Shown piece after piece: positions 7,251-16,415 of a stretch of 64,000 nt of DNA. Under the pieces are notes generated by a model, which saw only the letters and a list, made by a program, of their open reading frames with translations, ran no database searches and was not told the DNA's origin. Positions within the stretch are counted from its first letter, which is position 1. The number at the start of each line of letters is the position of its first letter. Source of the stretch: Kaistella yonginensis. Lineage in GTDB: Bacteria; Bacteroidota; Bacteroidia; Flavobacteriales; Weeksellaceae. The position numbers and the translations under genes are program-made. Where the stretch lies: positions 149,539-213,538 of the forward strand of contig NZ_JAUFQB010000010.1 of assembly GCF_030409525.1 (NCBI RefSeq). Direction: 5' to 3'.

Positions 7251-7631
7251 TTATCGTTGCATATTTTTGGCTTCGATGCTCAAAGTTGCATGCGGAACAG
7301 CCATCAATCTTTCCTTAGGGATTAATTTTCCGGTCACTCTACAAATTCCATAGGTTTTGTTTTGAATGCGAATCAAAGCGTTTTTTAAGTCACGTACAAA
7401 TTTTTCTTGTCGACCTGCCAAAATTGCGTTTTGTTCTTTGCTTAAAGTTTCAGCGCCTTCTTCAAAGGCTTTGAAAGTCGGAGAGGTGTCATCAGTGCCA
7501 TTGTTTTGGTCATTGATGAAGCTTTCTCTAATCAACATTAAATCTCTTTCCGCCTTTTCTATTTTTGCCTGAATAACTTCTTTAAATTCTTGTAAGTCGG
7601 CGTCACCGTACCTTTGTCTGTCTTCTGCCAT
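7251..7631 (-). CDS. TraR/DksA family protein with degenerate zinc finger
   Basis: About 126 residues from the ATG at 7631. The frame runs up to a GTG at 7661, but MAEDRQRYGDADLQEFKEVI is the natural start. A long coiled-coil hairpin (about 10-80) with acidic residues at its tip is followed by the segment YGICRVTGKLIPKERLMAVP, where DksA proteins carry a C4 zinc finger. Only one Cys remains, which seems usual for the flavobacterial branch. DksA relatives bind the RNA polymerase secondary channel; that role is inferred. The gene follows ileS by 47 bp on the same strand. Confidence 0.85.
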   Translation of the reverse strand: MAEDRQRYGDADLQEFKEVIQAKIEKAERDLMLIRESFINDQNNGTDDTSPTFKAFEEGAETLSKEQNAILAGRQEKFVRDLKNALIRIQNKTYGICRVTGKLIPKERLMAVPHATLSIEAKNMQR

Positions 7632-7678
7632 AGCTGTATTTTTAAAAAACCAGTTCCTCACTGGCCATTATGATGTGT

Positions 7679-10600
7679 TTATTTTTTTTTAACTTCTACC
7701 TTAAATTGTAGATCATCAATCTCGATTTCGTCAAAATTTGAGAGTGAAATTACAATTTCTATTCTATCTGACAATACTTCTGTTGAAATATATGTCTCAT
7801 TATTGATAATTTCTTTTTCAAAAGGACTATTTTCCTCTAAACGGATTGTTATTCTGTCTGTTAAGTCGAAATCTTTTTCCTTTCTTAAATTCTGCACCCG
7901 ATTGATGAATTCCCGTGCGATTCCTTCTGCTTTCAGTTCATCAGTTAGGGTTAGATCTAAGGCTACGGTTAATTTTCCTTCACTGGTAACCGTCCAGCCT
8001 GGGATATCTTTGGTGAAAATTTCTACATCATCCAATGAAATTTCATAACCTTGAATTTCCATGCGTCCTTCTTTTTCTAAACTTGAAATCTGCTCCGCCG
8101 TAAAAGTCGTAATTTCTCCAGCAACTGTTTTCATGTCTTTCCCAAGTCTTGCACCCAAAGTTTTAAAGTTAGGTTTGATTTGTTTCACAATGAGGTCTGC
8201 CGCTTCATCAGCCTTGATCAGCTGTAATTCTTTTACATTAACTTCCTGTTTTATCAAGTCCGAAACCGCTAAAATCTGCGCTTCTGTTTTCTGATCCAAA
8301 ACCGGGATCATTACTTTTTGCAGTGGCTGTCTTACCTTAATGTTTTCTTTCTTTCTTAGGGAAAAAACCATCGATGTAATTTGCTGTGCAAGATGCGTTT
8401 TTTCTACCAAATCCTGATCGATTAGATCTTCATTTGAACTTGGGAAATCGGTTAAGTGAACTGATTCTAAGGTGTTTTTTCCCGTTACTTTATTCAAATC
8501 CTGATAGAGCTGATCCATGAAAAATGGCGCAATTGGAGCCGCAATTTTTGAGATTGTTTCCAAACAAGTGTATAAAGTTTGGTAGGCAGAAATTTTGTCT
8601 TCAGAGTAATCTCCTTTCCAAAATCTTCGTCTACAAAGTCTTACATACCAGTTGCTTAAGTTGTCATTGACAAAATTATTAATGGCCCGCGCTACTTTTG
8701 TTGGTTCGTAATCTTGATAAAAAGCAGAAACTTCTTTTACGAGTAAATTGAGTTCAGATAAAATCCATCGGTCGATTTCTGGTCGGTTTTCTACGTTTTT
8801 TTCAGCATAGGTAAAACCATCAACATTTGCATACAATGCAAAGAAAGAATACGTATTGTACAGTGTTCCGAAGAATTTCCTGCGAACTTCATCAATTCCT
8901 TCCAAGTCAAATTTCAAATTTTCCCACGGATTTGCGTTAGAAATCATATACCAACGTGTGGCATCGGGCCCGTATTTTTCTAAGGTGGTAAATGGGTCAA
9001 CGGCGTTGCCCAAGCGTTTCGACATTTTTTGGCCGTTTTTATCTAAAACCAAACCGTTGGACATTACATTTTTGTAGGCCACTGAATCAAAAACAGCCGT
9101 TGCAATGGCGTGTAAAGTATAAAACCAACCTCTTGTTTGGTCAACTCCTTCTGCGATAAAATCTGCTGGAAAGGCTTTATGAGAATCGATCATTTCCTTG
9201 TTTTCAAAAGGATAATGCAACTGTGCGTAAGGCATTGAGCCAGAATCAAACCAAACATCAATCAAATCAGTTTCGCGACTCATCGGTTTTCCAGAAGCTG
9301 AAACCAAAATTATTTCATCTACAATGTTTTTATGCAAATCGATGTTTGCATAATTTTCATTTGACATATTTCCAACTTCGAACGCTGCAAAAGGATTTTC
9401 GGTCATGAAACCAGCGTCCATTGATTTCTGCATCTCCATCATTAATTCTTCTACAGAACCGATGATGATTTCTTCTTTCAAATCTTCGGTGCGCCATATT
9501 GGTAATGGGATTCCCCAATATCTTGAACGGGAGAGATTCCAATCATTTACGTTGACCAGCCAGTTGGCAAAACGGCCTTCGCCCGTAGATTTTGGTTTCC
9601 AGTTGATGGTTTCATTTAATTCAACCAAACGGTCTTTCACCGCAGTCATTTTTACAAACCAAGAATCCAGCGGATAATATAAAACCGGCTTATCAGTTCG
9701 CCAGCAATGCGGGTAACTGTGCACGTATTTTTCTACTTTAAAGGCTTTGTTCTCTGTTTTTAAAAGAATGGCGAGTTCTACATCCCAGGATTTTTCTGGT
9801 GCAGTTCCGTCGTCGTAATATTCGTTTTTAATGTATTTGCCGCCAAATAATTCGGGGGTGTTGCCTCCTGTTAAGAAACGACCCTGCAAATCAACCAAGG
9901 GAACGAGATTATCATTTTCATCTTTAATTAATAAGGGTGGGATTCCGTTTTCTTTTCCAACACGCGCATCATCAGCCCCGAAAGTGGGTGCGATGTGTAC
10001 GATTCCAGTTCCATCTTCTGTGGTTACAAAATCTCCGATAATCACACGGAAGGCTTTGTCTGCATTTTCGGCAGGTAAAAACCAGGGAACTAATTGTTCA
10101 TATTCGGTTCCGGCTAAATCTGCACCTGTAAATTCTTTTAAAATTTGATAAGGAATTGTTTTGTTTTCTGAACGATAATTGCTAAAATCCTCCTCTGTTC
10201 CTTCAATATATTTTTTACCAAAATTCTTTTGTAAAAGTACCCTTGCCAAAACAATATGAATCGGCTCAAAAGTATATTGGTTAAAGGTTTTTACCAAAAT
10301 ATATTCAATGTCTCTTCCCACTGCCAAAGCCGTGTTAGAAGGTAAAGTCCAAGGAGTGGTCGTCCACGCTAGAAAATAAACATTCGCCTTAGGTTGCTCA
10401 GCCTCAAATTCTTCCCAATGCAAGGCGCCACCACAAGAAACTCCTGCGATTTCGGAAGTGTCAATATTTGATTCAGGATAAGCGATTGCCGATAATTTTT
10501 TCCAAGTTTCGCTCGCATTTTCAGGAGCGCGCTTCACTTTGAACTGTGCAACCACAGTCGTATCTGAAACATCGCGATAGGTTCCCGGCTGGTTTAATTC

Positions 10601-11179
10601 GTGAGAAGAAAGGCCGGTTCCAGCTGCGGGAGAATACGGTTGAATCGTGTAACCTTTGTACATCAGGTCTTTCTCGTAAAGTTGCTTCAAAAGCCACCAA
10701 ACGGTTTCCATGTATTTGGGTTCGTACGTGATATAAGGGTCTTCTAAATCTACCCAATATCCAATTTTTTCGGTCAGGTCATTCCACACATCGGTATAGC
10801 GCATTACCGCATTGCGACAGGCTTGGTTATAATCTTCAACCGATATTGTTTTACCGATATCTTCTTTTGTAATCCCCAATTCTTTTTCTACACCGAGCTC
10901 AATCGGTAAACCATGCGTATCCCAGCCAGCTTTGCGGAAAACCTGCTTCCCGTTTTGGGTTTGGTAGCGACAGAAAATATCTTTCAACGCTCTCGCCATC
11001 ACGTGGTGAATCCCAGGCATCCCGTTTGCAGAAGGAGGACCTTCATAAAATACATATTCCGGCTCGCCATCGCGCATTTCGACGGATTTTTTAAAGGTTT
11101 GGTTCTCGTCCCAAAATTGGGTAATATTCTCGGCAATGGTTGTTAAATCGAGATTTTTATATTCGGTAAACTTCTTCAT
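7679..11179 (-). CDS. ileS: Isoleucine--tRNA ligase
   Basis: A 1166-residue class Ia synthetase charging tRNA-Ile. The HIGH-type motif is GMPGIHHV (about residues 53-60), followed by a long editing domain, the KMSKR loop (718-722, QKMSKRLGN), the anticodon-binding helical domain and a long C-terminal extension. The size and eukaryote-like catalytic sequence fit the type II (IleRS2-like) enzymes rather than the roughly 940-residue E. coli type. Type II forms tend to be insensitive to mupirocin, which is an inference here. The frame reaches a TTG at 11194, but MKKFTEYKNLDL from the ATG at 11179 is the usual start. It heads a run that ends after lspA. Confidence 0.97.
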   Translation of the reverse strand: MKKFTEYKNLDLTTIAENITQFWDENQTFKKSVEMRDGEPEYVFYEGPPSANGMPGIHHVMARALKDIFCRYQTQNGKQVFRKAGWDTHGLPIELGVEKELGITKEDIGKTISVEDYNQACRNAVMRYTDVWNDLTEKIGYWVDLEDPYITYEPKYMETVWWLLKQLYEKDLMYKGYTIQPYSPAAGTGLSSHELNQPGTYRDVSDTTVVAQFKVKRAPENASETWKKLSAIAYPESNIDTSEIAGVSCGGALHWEEFEAEQPKANVYFLAWTTTPWTLPSNTALAVGRDIEYILVKTFNQYTFEPIHIVLARVLLQKNFGKKYIEGTEEDFSNYRSENKTIPYQILKEFTGADLAGTEYEQLVPWFLPAENADKAFRVIIGDFVTTEDGTGIVHIAPTFGADDARVGKENGIPPLLIKDENDNLVPLVDLQGRFLTGGNTPELFGGKYIKNEYYDDGTAPEKSWDVELAILLKTENKAFKVEKYVHSYPHCWRTDKPVLYYPLDSWFVKMTAVKDRLVELNETINWKPKSTGEGRFANWLVNVNDWNLSRSRYWGIPLPIWRTEDLKEEIIIGSVEELMMEMQKSMDAGFMTENPFAAFEVGNMSNENYANIDLHKNIVDEIILVSASGKPMSRETDLIDVWFDSGSMPYAQLHYPFENKEMIDSHKAFPADFIAEGVDQTRGWFYTLHAIATAVFDSVAYKNVMSNGLVLDKNGQKMSKRLGNAVDPFTTLEKYGPDATRWYMISNANPWENLKFDLEGIDEVRRKFFGTLYNTYSFFALYANVDGFTYAEKNVENRPEIDRWILSELNLLVKEVSAFYQDYEPTKVARAINNFVNDNLSNWYVRLCRRRFWKGDYSEDKISAYQTLYTCLETISKIAAPIAPFFMDQLYQDLNKVTGKNTLESVHLTDFPSSNEDLIDQDLVEKTHLAQQITSMVFSLRKKENIKVRQPLQKVMIPVLDQKTEAQILAVSDLIKQEVNVKELQLIKADEAADLIVKQIKPNFKTLGARLGKDMKTVAGEITTFTAEQISSLEKEGRMEIQGYEISLDDVEIFTKDIPGWTVTSEGKLTVALDLTLTDELKAEGIAREFINRVQNLRKEKDFDLTDRITIRLEENSPFEKEIINNETYISTEVLSDRIEIVISLSNFDEIEIDDLQFKVEVKKK

Positions 11180-11271
11180 TTTCAAACAGTTCAATAAGAA
11201 TTATCTTCATTAATTAAGTTTGCGAATATAAGAATTTTCAGGGAATTATGAGGTATTGAATACGCTAAAGA

Positions 11272-12723
11272 TTAGGGAATTGGAATTTCTAAAACGACCA
11301 TGGTTCCACAGGGTTTATCATTTTGGTGCAAATCATGATACTTGATTTTATAGGAGTTAGTGCCGAAATAGTTTTTCAACATTCCATCAGCGATTTTTGT
11401 GCCTAGGGAATTGCTCAAACTTTTCTGCCGAACCCGATTTCGTTCTGCTTCTTTTCTGCCCACCCCATTGTCGCTAATTCGTATTTCTATATGATTGCAG
11501 TTTTGATGAATTTGTAGATTGATTTTCTTTTCGTTGACCAAAGTTACTCCATGTAAAATCGCATTTTCTATGAAAGGCTGCATCACCATTGGCGGAAGTT
11601 TTATTTGCTCAGGATTGATCTGCTCATCAATGGATATTGTGAAATCTATTTTTTTATTAAACCGTAGGTTTTCAAGATCTACATACACTTTGATTATTTG
11701 GATTTCTTCCTCTAAGGTAAAATCTTTAACGGTTGAAGAAATAAGAATTGACCGGATTATTTTTGAAAATTTAGTGAGGTAGTTTACCGCATTTTCACAA
11801 TCATTTTCTCGGATGTAAAATTTAATAGAATTAAGAGCGTTAAAGATAAAATGAGGATTCATTTGGTTTTGCAAAATAGAAAGTTTCAAATCAGAAATCT
11901 CTTGTTGGTACTTTATTCGCTCATTTTCAACCAAAAGCTTGTTTTGATTTTGTAAGTTTATTTTATCTTTTAGGATTGCATTTTTCTGCATTTCTACAAT
12001 TAAATTTTTATTAAAAGAAACTTTTTCCTGATAAGTAATCCTTTGTTTACGACCTAGAGCGAAGGAAAACGCTATGTTTTCTACGATAAGTCCGATGAAA
12101 TAAATAAAATCGCCTGCCTTTCTACTTATATTTAGAAAAGGTGACTCTCTTACCGGTTGCTCGCCCAAAATGGAGCAGATGTATAGAAATATCCCCCCAA
12201 AAATAATATAGTATTTGAGTTTGTTTTTAACTTTTGTTAGAATGTAAAACGAGATGATGGTCTGAACAGTAATGAGATACGGAAATAGGTCGTAGAAACG
12301 ATTAAAAACAATTTCGATATTCCATATTTGTAAAATTCCGAGTCCGATTGCCGCAATACTAATTAAAAAATAAATGGGTAAAACAATGATTTTATACCAG
12401 GTCTGGTTGGTTTCTTTGATGTTTAAAAATTGCGCGAAAAATAAGAAATAAATACCGTTGAAAATGATGGTAAAAAACTCCTTAGAATGGTAATTGAAAT
12501 TGAAGAAATAGGACAGGTCAAATAGAAATCCACTTTCTGCTAAAGTCATATAAGCGAGAAAAGAAGTAAAAGTATAAGAACTGTATAGTAAATAAGATTG
12601 ATCTCGATTTTGAAAAAAAAGAGATAAGTGATAAATCGAAAGCAATAGTAGTCCGCCCAATACCGCATATAAGATGCTTTCATAAGTGTCTCGCTCAATG
12701 ATTACATTTAATATTTCGGACAT
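11272..12723 (-). CDS. LytS/YehU-type sensor histidine kinase
   Basis: 483 residues. Seven or so N-terminal membrane helices (about 15-215, 7TM-DISM-like) are followed by a coiled coil (about 225-280) and a His-kinase domain. The phospho-acceptor is H291 in QMNPHFIFNALNSIKFYI, and the ATPase domain has the N-box MQPFIENAILHGV and G-box ISDNGVGR. The family normally pairs with a LytTR response regulator, but neither neighbour encodes one. A TATTTTTG box lies 17 bp upstream of the ATG. The signal is unknown. Confidence 0.9.
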   Translation of the reverse strand: MSEILNVIIERDTYESILYAVLGGLLLLSIYHLSLFFQNRDQSYLLYSSYTFTSFLAYMTLAESGFLFDLSYFFNFNYHSKEFFTIIFNGIYFLFFAQFLNIKETNQTWYKIIVLPIYFLISIAAIGLGILQIWNIEIVFNRFYDLFPYLITVQTIISFYILTKVKNKLKYYIIFGGIFLYICSILGEQPVRESPFLNISRKAGDFIYFIGLIVENIAFSFALGRKQRITYQEKVSFNKNLIVEMQKNAILKDKINLQNQNKLLVENERIKYQQEISDLKLSILQNQMNPHFIFNALNSIKFYIRENDCENAVNYLTKFSKIIRSILISSTVKDFTLEEEIQIIKVYVDLENLRFNKKIDFTISIDEQINPEQIKLPPMVMQPFIENAILHGVTLVNEKKINLQIHQNCNHIEIRISDNGVGRKEAERNRVRQKSLSNSLGTKIADGMLKNYFGTNSYKIKYHDLHQNDKPCGTMVVLEIPIP

Positions 12724-12739
12724 TCTAATAAGTTTATCA

Positions 12740-12747
12740 CAAAAATA
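12740..12747 (-). promoter_or_regulatory. TAnnTTTG -7 box for the LytS-type kinase
   Basis: TATTTTTG on the minus strand, 16-17 bp before the ATG at 12723. Confidence 0.5.
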
Positions 12748-12790
12748 TGTTATTTTAAATTAGTGATTATCAATTATATTGATTTTTCTT

Positions 12791-13291
12791 TCAATGATCC
12801 CTAACCATCTTTTTTCTGGAAGGGCTGAATTTTTCTAGAATAAAATATGATAAAAAACCCATTAACAGAGCGCAGCTCACTGATAAAATTAAGCTCCCTA
12901 TTATATATTGTGTGATATTGTTTTTGATAAAATCATAATCGAAACTTTGGTTTTCTAAATTAGAAGTATGGCCTACAAACGGAGCGCCCACAATCATCGA
13001 AAGCCATATAATCATGGGGATTAAAGGAGGAAAAGTGATTTGCGAAGTCATAAAAGTCAACACTTTATTCAATTTAAAATAAACCGATAAGGTGATGGCT
13101 AAAAAAGAGTGAAATCCCCAAAATGGAGAAAGACCAATGAACACGCCCAAGGCAATTGATTTTGCTTTGCTATGGTTGCTACCATCGGTTTCTAAAATAT
13201 TTTCTTTAAAAAATCTTTTCAGCCCTTTTCGCCGAAAATAGCGGTAGAAAACTTTTTGACTCTGTAAGGTGTTTTGAATGAATTTTTTCAA
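12791..13291 (-). CDS. DUF2062 domain-containing membrane protein
   Basis: 166 residues. A basic N-terminal helix region (about 1-45) is followed by the DUF2062 signature SIALGVFIGLSPFWGFHSFL, the TSQITFPPLIPMIIW membrane segment and a last membrane helix (about 130-155). The family is an integral membrane group of unclear function, often close to polysaccharide genes. There is no ATG near the start of the conserved region: the frame begins at a TTG (13289-13291) giving MKKFIQNTLQ, and no in-frame ATG precedes it, so TTG initiation is likely. A TACATTTG box lies 19 bp upstream, consistent with that start. Confidence 0.85.
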   Translation of the reverse strand: MKKFIQNTLQSQKVFYRYFRRKGLKRFFKENILETDGSNHSKAKSIALGVFIGLSPFWGFHSFLAITLSVYFKLNKVLTFMTSQITFPPLIPMIIWLSMIVGAPFVGHTSNLENQSFDYDFIKNNITQYIIGSLILSVSCALLMGFLSYFILEKFSPSRKKMVRDH

Positions 13292-13310
13292 AAGTAGTTT
13301 GTTATCAGAG

Positions 13311-13318
13311 CAAATGTA
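13311..13318 (-). promoter_or_regulatory. TAnnTTTG -7 box for the DUF2062 gene
   Basis: TACATTTG on the minus strand, about 20 bp before the proposed TTG start codon. This supports initiation at 13291. Confidence 0.45.
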
Positions 13319-13395
13319 AGGGTTTTGTTCCGTTTAAATTTTATTTTAAAACCAGTCAAATGAAAGAGAAAAACGTCGTATTAAAAAAAAACTTC

Positions 13396-13403
13396 TACTT
13401 TTG
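13396..13403 (+). promoter_or_regulatory. TAnnTTTG -7 box for topA
   Basis: TACTTTTG, 16 bp before the ATG at 13420. It lies inside the frame that would be translated from the upstream start at 13360, which argues for the downstream start. Confidence 0.55.
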
Positions 13404-13419
13404 CAAAAAAGTTTCCGGG

Positions 13420-15978
13420 ATGTCAAAAAATTTAGTGATCGTAGAATCACCTGCAAAAGCAAAAACCATACAGAAATATTTGGGCAAAGATTTCGAAGTG
13501 AAATCGAGTTTCGGACACATTCGAGATTTGCCAAAGAAAGGAATGGGAATCGACCTGGAGACCTTCACCCCAGACTATGAGGTTTCTGCCGATAAGAAGA
13601 AACTCGTTGCCGAATTAAAAGCTGCAGTTAAAAAAGCAGATATGGTTTGGCTCGCTTCCGATGAGGATCGCGAAGGGGAAGCGATCGCTTGGCATTTGGC
13701 CCAAGAATTAAAATTGAAGGAAGAAAATACCAGAAGGATTGTCTTTCACGAGATTACCAAAAATGCCATTTTAAAAGCGATAGAAAATCCGAGAACAATA
13801 GACCAAAATTTAGTCAATGCGCAACAAGCCCGTAGAATTCTCGATAGAATTGTTGGTTTTGAAATGTCGCCAGTTCTTTGGAAAAAAGTAAAAACCGGAC
13901 TATCCGCAGGACGCGTTCAATCTGTAGCCGTTCGTTTGGTCGTAGAGCGGGAACTTGAAATCAGAGGTTTTCAACCGAAATCCACGTTTAAATTAGAAGG
14001 ATTATTCGTTAATAATAACAAGCAGGAAATTAGCGCAAAACTGAAGAAAGATTTTGCCAAAGAAAAAGATGCGGAGGATTTTTTAAATCAATGCCAAGCA
14101 ACTGATTTCAAGGTTTTAAATGTAGAAACAAAACCAGGGACCAGAAGCGCTTCGGCTCCTTTTACAACCTCAACTTTACAACAGGAAGCCAGTAACAGAT
14201 TAGGTTATGGCGTGACCGCTACCATGAGAGTTGCGCAGCGTTTATATGAAGAAGGGTTTATTACGTATATGAGAACCGATTCCGTGAATCTTTCGCAGGA
14301 AGCCATTAACGGAGCGAAAGCGCAAATTTTGTCAGAATATGGTGAGGCGTATTCAAATCCCAGAAATTATACCACCAAGTCTGCATCTGCACAGGAAGCT
14401 CACGAAGCAATTCGCCCGACTGATTTTTCAGTGAAAACAATTGGTGATGCACAATTAAATAAGTTGTATCAATTGATTTATAAAAGAACTTTAGCCTCCC
14501 AAATGGCGAACGCTAAAATTGAGAAAACGGTCATTGAAATTGGGAATACAAAACTCCCACAACATTTTGAAGCACAAGGCGAAGTGATTATTTTCGAAGG
14601 TTTTCTGAAAGCTTACGGAATTCTGAAAGCCGAAGATGATGAGGAGGATAACAACGATAAGTTGTTGCCGAAAGTTTCTCTTGGTGAAGAATTGGATTAT
14701 AAAAAAATAGAAGCGACCGAGAAATTCTCAAGGCCTTCTGCAAGATATACTGAAGCCGGTTTGGTAAAAAAACTAGAGGAACTCGGCATCGGGAGACCTT
14801 CTACGTATGCGCCGACCATTCAAACGATTCAGAACAGAGAATATGTAGATAAGAAAGAAATTCTTCCGCAAGAAAGAGAAATCGTGAAAATGACTTTAGG
14901 GAAGACAGATCTAAAAAAAGAAGTTTTAACCGAAAAGTTTGGTGGTGATAAAAATAAGTTTGTCCCAACTGATATTGGTGAAGTCGTCAATGATTTCCTC
15001 ACCCAGAATTTCGCCGAAGTCCTCGATTATGGCTTTACCGCAAAAGTAGAACAAGATTTTGACCATATTGCCAGTGGTGAAGAAAAATGGAAAGTGGTTT
15101 TACAAGATTTTTATAAAGATTTTCACCCGAGAATCGCCGACGTTGAAGAAAACGCAGACCGAGCCAGTGGCCAAAGAATTTTGGGCGTAGATCCTAAATC
15201 CGGAAAAAACGTGTTGACCAGAATTGGAAGATTTGGACCCATGGTTCAAATTGGTGAACAAGACGATGAGGAAAAACCCGTTTTTGCAAGTTTAATGCCG
15301 ACGCAAAATATTGCGACCATTACTTTAGAAGAAGCGTTAGAATTGTTCAAAATCCCTTTTGACTTAAATGATTTTGAAGGTCAAACTGTGACCATTGGAG
15401 TGGGTAGATTTGGTCCTTATGTGAAGTGGGGCGATGCTTTCATCAGTATTCCTAAAGGGGAAGATGCCCTTTCTGTTAACCAGCAAAGAGCCGAGGAAAT
15501 CATTAAAGAGAAGAAACTTGCCGATGCGCCAATAGCGACTTTCAAAGGAGAGCCGGTTACGAAAGGTACCGGTCGATTTGGCCCTTTTATTAAATATCAA
15601 TCCATGTTTATTAATGTGCCTAAACGCTACGATTTCGATAACCTTAGCCAGAGCGACATCAATGAATTGATAGAGGCAAAGTTAGAAAAGGAAGCCAACC
15701 GTTACATTCAACAATGGACAGACGAAAAGATTTCCATAGAAAATGCAAGATGGGGACCGATTGTTAAAATGGGTAAAAACATTTTTAAAATTCCAAAAAA
15801 TAAAAAAGAAGAAAAATTTACGGCAGAAGAATTAGCAGAAGTGTCTTTAGAAGAAGTTAAAAAATGGATTACCGCGCAAGATAAAAATGCGTTTAAAGAA
15901 AAACCTAAAAAAGCAGTAACAAAAAAACCTGCTGTGAAAAAAAACACTACTAAAAAATCAGTAGTTAAAAAGAAGTAG
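13420..15978 (+). CDS. topA: DNA topoisomerase I (type IA)
   Basis: 852 residues; relaxes negative supercoils by cutting one strand. The TOPRIM domain starts at the N-terminus (VIVESPAKAKTIQKYLG, with SDEDREGEAIAWH). The active-site Tyr lies in GFITYMRTDSVNLS. The C-terminal part holds four short repeats with the pattern RxGPxVKxG (GRFGPMVQIG, GRFGPYVKWG, GRFGPFIKYQ, ARWGPIVKMG) instead of the C4 zinc fingers of E. coli TopA. It ends in a Lys-rich tail (AVKKNTTKKSVVKKK). MSKNLVIVESPAKAK from 13420 is the conserved start. Confidence 0.97.
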   Translation: MSKNLVIVESPAKAKTIQKYLGKDFEVKSSFGHIRDLPKKGMGIDLETFTPDYEVSADKKKLVAELKAAVKKADMVWLASDEDREGEAIAWHLAQELKLKEENTRRIVFHEITKNAILKAIENPRTIDQNLVNAQQARRILDRIVGFEMSPVLWKKVKTGLSAGRVQSVAVRLVVERELEIRGFQPKSTFKLEGLFVNNNKQEISAKLKKDFAKEKDAEDFLNQCQATDFKVLNVETKPGTRSASAPFTTSTLQQEASNRLGYGVTATMRVAQRLYEEGFITYMRTDSVNLSQEAINGAKAQILSEYGEAYSNPRNYTTKSASAQEAHEAIRPTDFSVKTIGDAQLNKLYQLIYKRTLASQMANAKIEKTVIEIGNTKLPQHFEAQGEVIIFEGFLKAYGILKAEDDEEDNNDKLLPKVSLGEELDYKKIEATEKFSRPSARYTEAGLVKKLEELGIGRPSTYAPTIQTIQNREYVDKKEILPQEREIVKMTLGKTDLKKEVLTEKFGGDKNKFVPTDIGEVVNDFLTQNFAEVLDYGFTAKVEQDFDHIASGEEKWKVVLQDFYKDFHPRIADVEENADRASGQRILGVDPKSGKNVLTRIGRFGPMVQIGEQDDEEKPVFASLMPTQNIATITLEEALELFKIPFDLNDFEGQTVTIGVGRFGPYVKWGDAFISIPKGEDALSVNQQRAEEIIKEKKLADAPIATFKGEPVTKGTGRFGPFIKYQSMFINVPKRYDFDNLSQSDINELIEAKLEKEANRYIQQWTDEKISIENARWGPIVKMGKNIFKIPKNKKEEKFTAEELAEVSLEEVKKWITAQDKNAFKEKPKKAVTKKPAVKKNTTKKSVVKKK

Positions 15979-16003
15979 CGTTTTGATTTACATCTTGTTA
16001 TAC

Positions 16004-16036
16004 AAATCTCATCGATTGATCGGCGGGATTTTTTTT
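16004..16036 (+). terminator. Intrinsic terminator after topA
   Basis: A hairpin with arms AAATCTC...TCGAT and ATCGG...GGGATTT (12 pairs with one A/C mismatch and three G:T pairs), a two-base loop at its tip, and eight T residues after it. Confidence 0.65.
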
Positions 16037-16272
16037 ATGGATTTTTTGGCTCAAAACGACTTGTTTTGGGTCGTAATTTTTACGGTTTTTACCGCCTTTT
16101 TTAAGAAAATTAGGCGTTTATGCGTTAAACATATAAATTTTAAGCTATTTTTTTGTATCGTATTTAGGGGGAAGATGCACTGCTTATGACTTTATTTACA
16201 GGTTGTTACCAATTTACAAATTGGATATTTCCAAACATTCAATATTAAACACCTGTTTTTTTCTATAACATG

Positions 16273-16304
16273 TTGATAAGGTGTGAATTATATTTATATA
16301 TTTG
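16273..16304 (+). promoter_or_regulatory. Promoter of the T9SS protein gene
   Basis: TTG at 16273-16275 and TATATTTG at 16297-16304 are separated by 21 bp, close to the Bacteroidota -33/-7 arrangement. This predicts a leader of roughly 105 bases before the ATG at 16416. Confidence 0.5.
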
Positions 16305-16415
16305 GTCTCACACAAAATGAAAAAAACAAACACAAAACACATTTGATTTAAAAGAAACTAAACACACAAAAGATGTTAAAAAATTTACAGTATTAATTTG
16401 TATAATTTTTTGATA

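Larger units (their letters stand above)
15979..16415 (+). other. Intergenic region between topA and the T9SS protein gene
   Basis: 437 bp. It holds the topA terminator (16004-16036), a probable promoter (16273-16304) and an AT-rich leader of roughly 110 bases with repeated ACACA-type runs (16306-16370). I see no RNA gene and no convincing coding frame. Confidence 0.6.

Noticed and set aside
15983..16189. A 68-codon plus-strand frame after topA
   Set aside because: It overlaps the topA terminator, is low-complexity AT-rich translation, and has no leader or recognisable protein features.
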